A DNA stretch of 26,944 nt, from the NCBI GenBank assembly GCA_002327865.1, contig DCUQ01000017.1:1-26944 (forward strand), in the 5' to 3' direction. Below, in pieces: positions 24,885 through 26,944 of the stretch. Position 1 is the first letter of the stretch; the number at the start of each line of letters is the position of its first letter. Below the pieces are notes generated by a model. The model saw nothing but the letters and a program-made list of their open reading frames with translations. It was not told the DNA's origin and did no database searches. Made by a program: the position numbers and the translations under genes. This stretch comes from Syntrophaceae bacterium UBA2210. GTDB taxonomy: Bacteria; Desulfobacterota; Syntrophia; Syntrophales; UBA2210.

Positions 24885-26051
24885 TTAACGGTGCAGTGTT
24901 TCTTTCAGTTGCATTATTCTCGCATTAGATTCTTCGATCCTCCGGGCAGGAACTCTTCCCTCGCCGACAAGCTTTTCTATTATCGCGATTGCCCGTGAGG
25001 CAATGTCTTCTTCGAAGACTGAGTTATTCGCGAATACAAGGATGTCGACACCGGCGAGTATCGCTCTTTCTATCGCGGTTTCGAGCCCGTAAGATTGCCG
25101 TATCGCGTTCATCTGCATATCATCGGAGATGACCACACCTTCGTATCCCATATCTTCGCGAAGCATTCCGCCGATTACCTTCGATGAAAGTGTCGCGGGC
25201 CACAAAGGGTCGAGCTTTCCGTTGAAGATGTGGGCTGTCATAACCATATCGCATTCTCCGGATCTTACGATATTCGCGAAGGGAAGCAATTCCTGAGTGG
25301 ACCATCTGTCCGTTACGTCGACAAAACCTTTATGCGAATCGTTGACGGAACTTCCATGACCCGGAAAATGTTTTATAGCGGAAAGGACACCGTGATCATG
25401 CAGAGATTTGATTACGGTAAGCGCGTTCATGGTCACAACCGACGGATCGGCCGAAAAACTCCGTCCCAGCCTGCCGATAACCGGATTGTCAGGATTTACA
25501 TTGAGGTCTACAACAGGCGAGCAATTGAGGTTTATTCCCAGCGAGGCCAGAGTTTCAGCCGTTATATCCGCATATTTTTTTGTTGTCTCGATTTCGTTAA
25601 GCGATCCGAGATACTGTGCCGATACGGAGGGGGGAAATCCGTATTTTTCCTTCAATCGACAGACGTTTCCTCCCTCCTGATCTATCGCGATAAAGAGAGG
25701 AACAGTCGCCGCTTTCTGCAGATCGGCCACGAGGGTTTTGACCTGCTGTGAAGAGCTGATATTTCTGACGGGTGATCGAGACGGAACATCGTAATCGAAG
25801 AGTATGACACCCCCTATGTTTCTATCGCCGATATCCTGTATTATCGGGGATTGACCATCCACCAAAAGTCCCCTGAATCCGATCATAAGCATCTGCCCCG
25901 CCTTTTTTCCTATGTCCGTTTTCGATGCGTCCGCGGTGGAAGAAACAGGCAGTACAAGCATCCAGAAGATTGTGAGAGCGACGCATAAGATCGCACGATG
26001 GATATTTTTTTTTCGTTTGCGGGAGAAGGGGCCGATTCTCATAAAAGCCAT
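24885..26051 (-). CDS. nagZ: Exported GH3 beta-N-acetylhexosaminidase, NagZ-like
   Basis: The 388-residue protein has a basic n-region (SRKRKKN), a hydrophobic segment AILCVALTIFWMLVLPVSS and a likely cleavage site after ADA, so it is exported or membrane-anchored. GH3 features are GKKAGQMLMIGFRG, AIDQEGGNVCRL, NLNCSPVVDLNVNPDNPVIG, AIKHFPGHGSSVNDSHKGF (the Asp-His general acid/base pair of NagZ) and GVVISDDMQMNAI (Asp nucleophile). It cleaves N-acetylglucosamine from peptidoglycan fragments. E. coli NagZ lacks a signal peptide and works in the cytoplasm, so this form probably acts on the wall directly. AGGG precedes the ATG. It follows prfA on the same strand after 111 bp. Confidence 0.9.
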   Translation of the reverse strand: MAFMRIGPFSRKRKKNIHRAILCVALTIFWMLVLPVSSTADASKTDIGKKAGQMLMIGFRGLLVDGQSPIIQDIGDRNIGGVILFDYDVPSRSPVRNISSSQQVKTLVADLQKAATVPLFIAIDQEGGNVCRLKEKYGFPPSVSAQYLGSLNEIETTKKYADITAETLASLGINLNCSPVVDLNVNPDNPVIGRLGRSFSADPSVVTMNALTVIKSLHDHGVLSAIKHFPGHGSSVNDSHKGFVDVTDRWSTQELLPFANIVRSGECDMVMTAHIFNGKLDPLWPATLSSKVIGGMLREDMGYEGVVISDDMQMNAIRQSYGLETAIERAILAGVDILVFANNSVFEEDIASRAIAIIEKLVGEGRVPARRIEESNARIMQLKETLHR

Positions 26052-26097
26052 GTCATTACCCTGTATGACGAACGTGCCGAAAGAGACAAGACATTAC

Positions 26098-26111
26098 CCG
26101 TTACGTAACGG
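26098..26111. repeat. 14-bp perfect palindrome between prfA and nagZ
   Basis: CCGTTACGTAACGG is a perfect palindrome in the 111-bp gap. It could be a dimeric regulator site or the stem of a processing hairpin; no T tract follows on either strand, so a terminator is unlikely. Confidence 0.45.
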
Positions 26112-26162
26112 TGATTATCATGTCCTGTTGTAAATTGCCGACGCCTTCTCGAAAGGCCGTAC

Positions 26163-26944
26163 TTATGCGGTGGAAGATTTAAGAGATTCGGCCTGGTAGT
26201 GGGTACTGATAGCGTCGATAATCGTGTCGATATCCCCGTCGAGAATGTTCTCCAGATTGTATATGGTGAGACCGATCCTGTGGTCTGTCATTCTCCCCTG
26301 GGGGAAATTATAGGTCCGTATTCGCTGGCTCCGGTCTCCGCTCCCTACCTGCTGTTTTCTAGTTTCAGAGATCGCGGCATTTTGTTCATCACTCATCTGT
26401 TCCAGCAGTCTGGCCCGGAGCACCTTGAGAGCCTTTGCCTTGTTTTTATGCTGCGATTTTTCGTCCTGGCAGGTCACTACAATACCTGAAGGAATATGAG
26501 TAAGGCGGATAGCTGAATAGGTGGTGTTGACCGACTGGCCTCCGGGGCCTGAGGAGCAGTATGTATCTTTACGTATATCCTCCTGCCTCAGATCAACATC
26601 AAACTCATCAGCTTCAGGAAGAACCACCACTGTAGCAGCGGATGTATGTATACGGCCCTGTGTTTCGGTCTGGGGAACACGCTGTACCCTGTGAACTCCC
26701 GATTCATATTTAATTATACCATAAACACCATCGCCCGTTATACTCATAACAATCTCCTTGTAACCACCTGCAGTACCTTCAGAGATATTGGTGACTTCAT
26801 ACTTCCATCCTGCCGACTCAAAGTATTTACAGTACAGCCTGAAGAGGTCTCCTGCAAATATGCTGGCCTCATCGCCACCGGTACCTGCCCTTATCTCCAT
26901 AACCGCATTCTTGTCATCCTGAGGATCTGCCGGTATGATAAGCA
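26163..26944 (-). CDS. prfA: Peptide chain release factor 1 (partial, 3' part)
   Basis: The frame enters from the window edge with [20 protein letters not shown] and continues to a stop at 26163, giving about 260 of the usual 355-360 residues; the N-terminus lies beyond the window. [20 protein letters not shown] contains the PxT stop-codon-recognition tripeptide (PQT). [13 protein letters not shown] carries the GGQ motif that triggers peptidyl-tRNA hydrolysis. [13 protein letters not shown] and [18 protein letters not shown] identify RF1 rather than RF2. It terminates translation at UAA and UAG. The ATG at 26900 is internal and not a start. Confidence 0.97.
   Translation of the reverse strand, partial: LIIPADPQDDKNAVMEIRAGTGGDEASIFAGDLFRLYCKYFESAGWKYEVTNISEGTAGGYKEIVMSITGDGVYGIIKYESGVHRVQRVPQTETQGRIHTSAATVVVLPEADEFDVDLRQEDIRKDTYCSSGPGGQSVNTTYSAIRLTHIPSGIVVTCQDEKSQHKNKAKALKVLRARLLEQMSDEQNAAISETRKQQVGSGDRSQRIRTYNFPQGRMTDHRIGLTIYNLENILDGDIDTIIDAISTHYQAESLKSSTA

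Overview
The window looks like chromosomal DNA of a Gram-negative bacterium. Evidence is a lipobox lipocalin, an exported GH3 hexosaminidase, a SPOR-domain membrane protein and RF1. The gene mix and the abundant dispersed REP-like repeats recall Desulfobacterota/deltaproteobacteria, but that assignment is inference. No rRNA, CRISPR array, phage genes or transposase gene was seen.

Region 1 (about 1-7290) is an AT-richer accessory block of unrelated small genes: two FMN split-barrel proteins, a TIGR01777-type epimerase, a lipocalin, an SGNH hydrolase, an ATP-grasp ligase, a methyltransferase and several remnants. Three copies of a 74-76 bp REPIN-like element interrupt it, and one of them provides the stop codon of the SGNH hydrolase gene. 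The methyltransferase gene is, by its ends, a genuine integron gene cassette: it is followed on the minus strand by an attC-like site whose outer box is exactly complementary to the cassette's own 5' boundary. A second, REPIN-damaged cassette gene follows it. No integrase gene is in view. The block ends at a tRNA-Lys(UUU) gene with a strong terminator.

Region 2 (about 7400-14711) has higher GC and a more housekeeping character: a TIM-barrel sugar isomerase/epimerase-like protein coupled to two Dpp/Opp-type ABC permeases, a TatD metallohydrolase, a SPOR protein on the opposite strand, and a fused ADP-forming acyl-CoA synthetase.

Region 3 (14860-18738, minus strand) is a three-gene operon: fadR-like regulator, FAD-dependent glycerol-3-phosphate dehydrogenase and FGGY kinase. 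A sequence closely resembling the FadR operator lies just upstream of the regulator. The set links acyl-CoA sensing with glycerol use, as expected for lipid breakdown.

Region 4 (19258-26944) holds a CAP59/GT69-like glycosyltransferase, a DEAD-box RNA helicase, an alpha/beta hydrolase, a VIT/CCC1-family membrane protein, a secreted protein of unknown function with a degenerate Gly-rich CF tail, an exported NagZ-type hexosaminidase and the 3' part of prfA.

A mosaic repeat family with imperfect terminal inverted repeats (about 255 bp in its two compact copies) occurs four times, at 10169-10593, 12409-12556, 18845-19099 and 21724-21977. Each copy lies immediately upstream of a plus-strand gene. 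This MITE-like family, the integron cassette and the FadR/glycerol operon are the most interesting observations.
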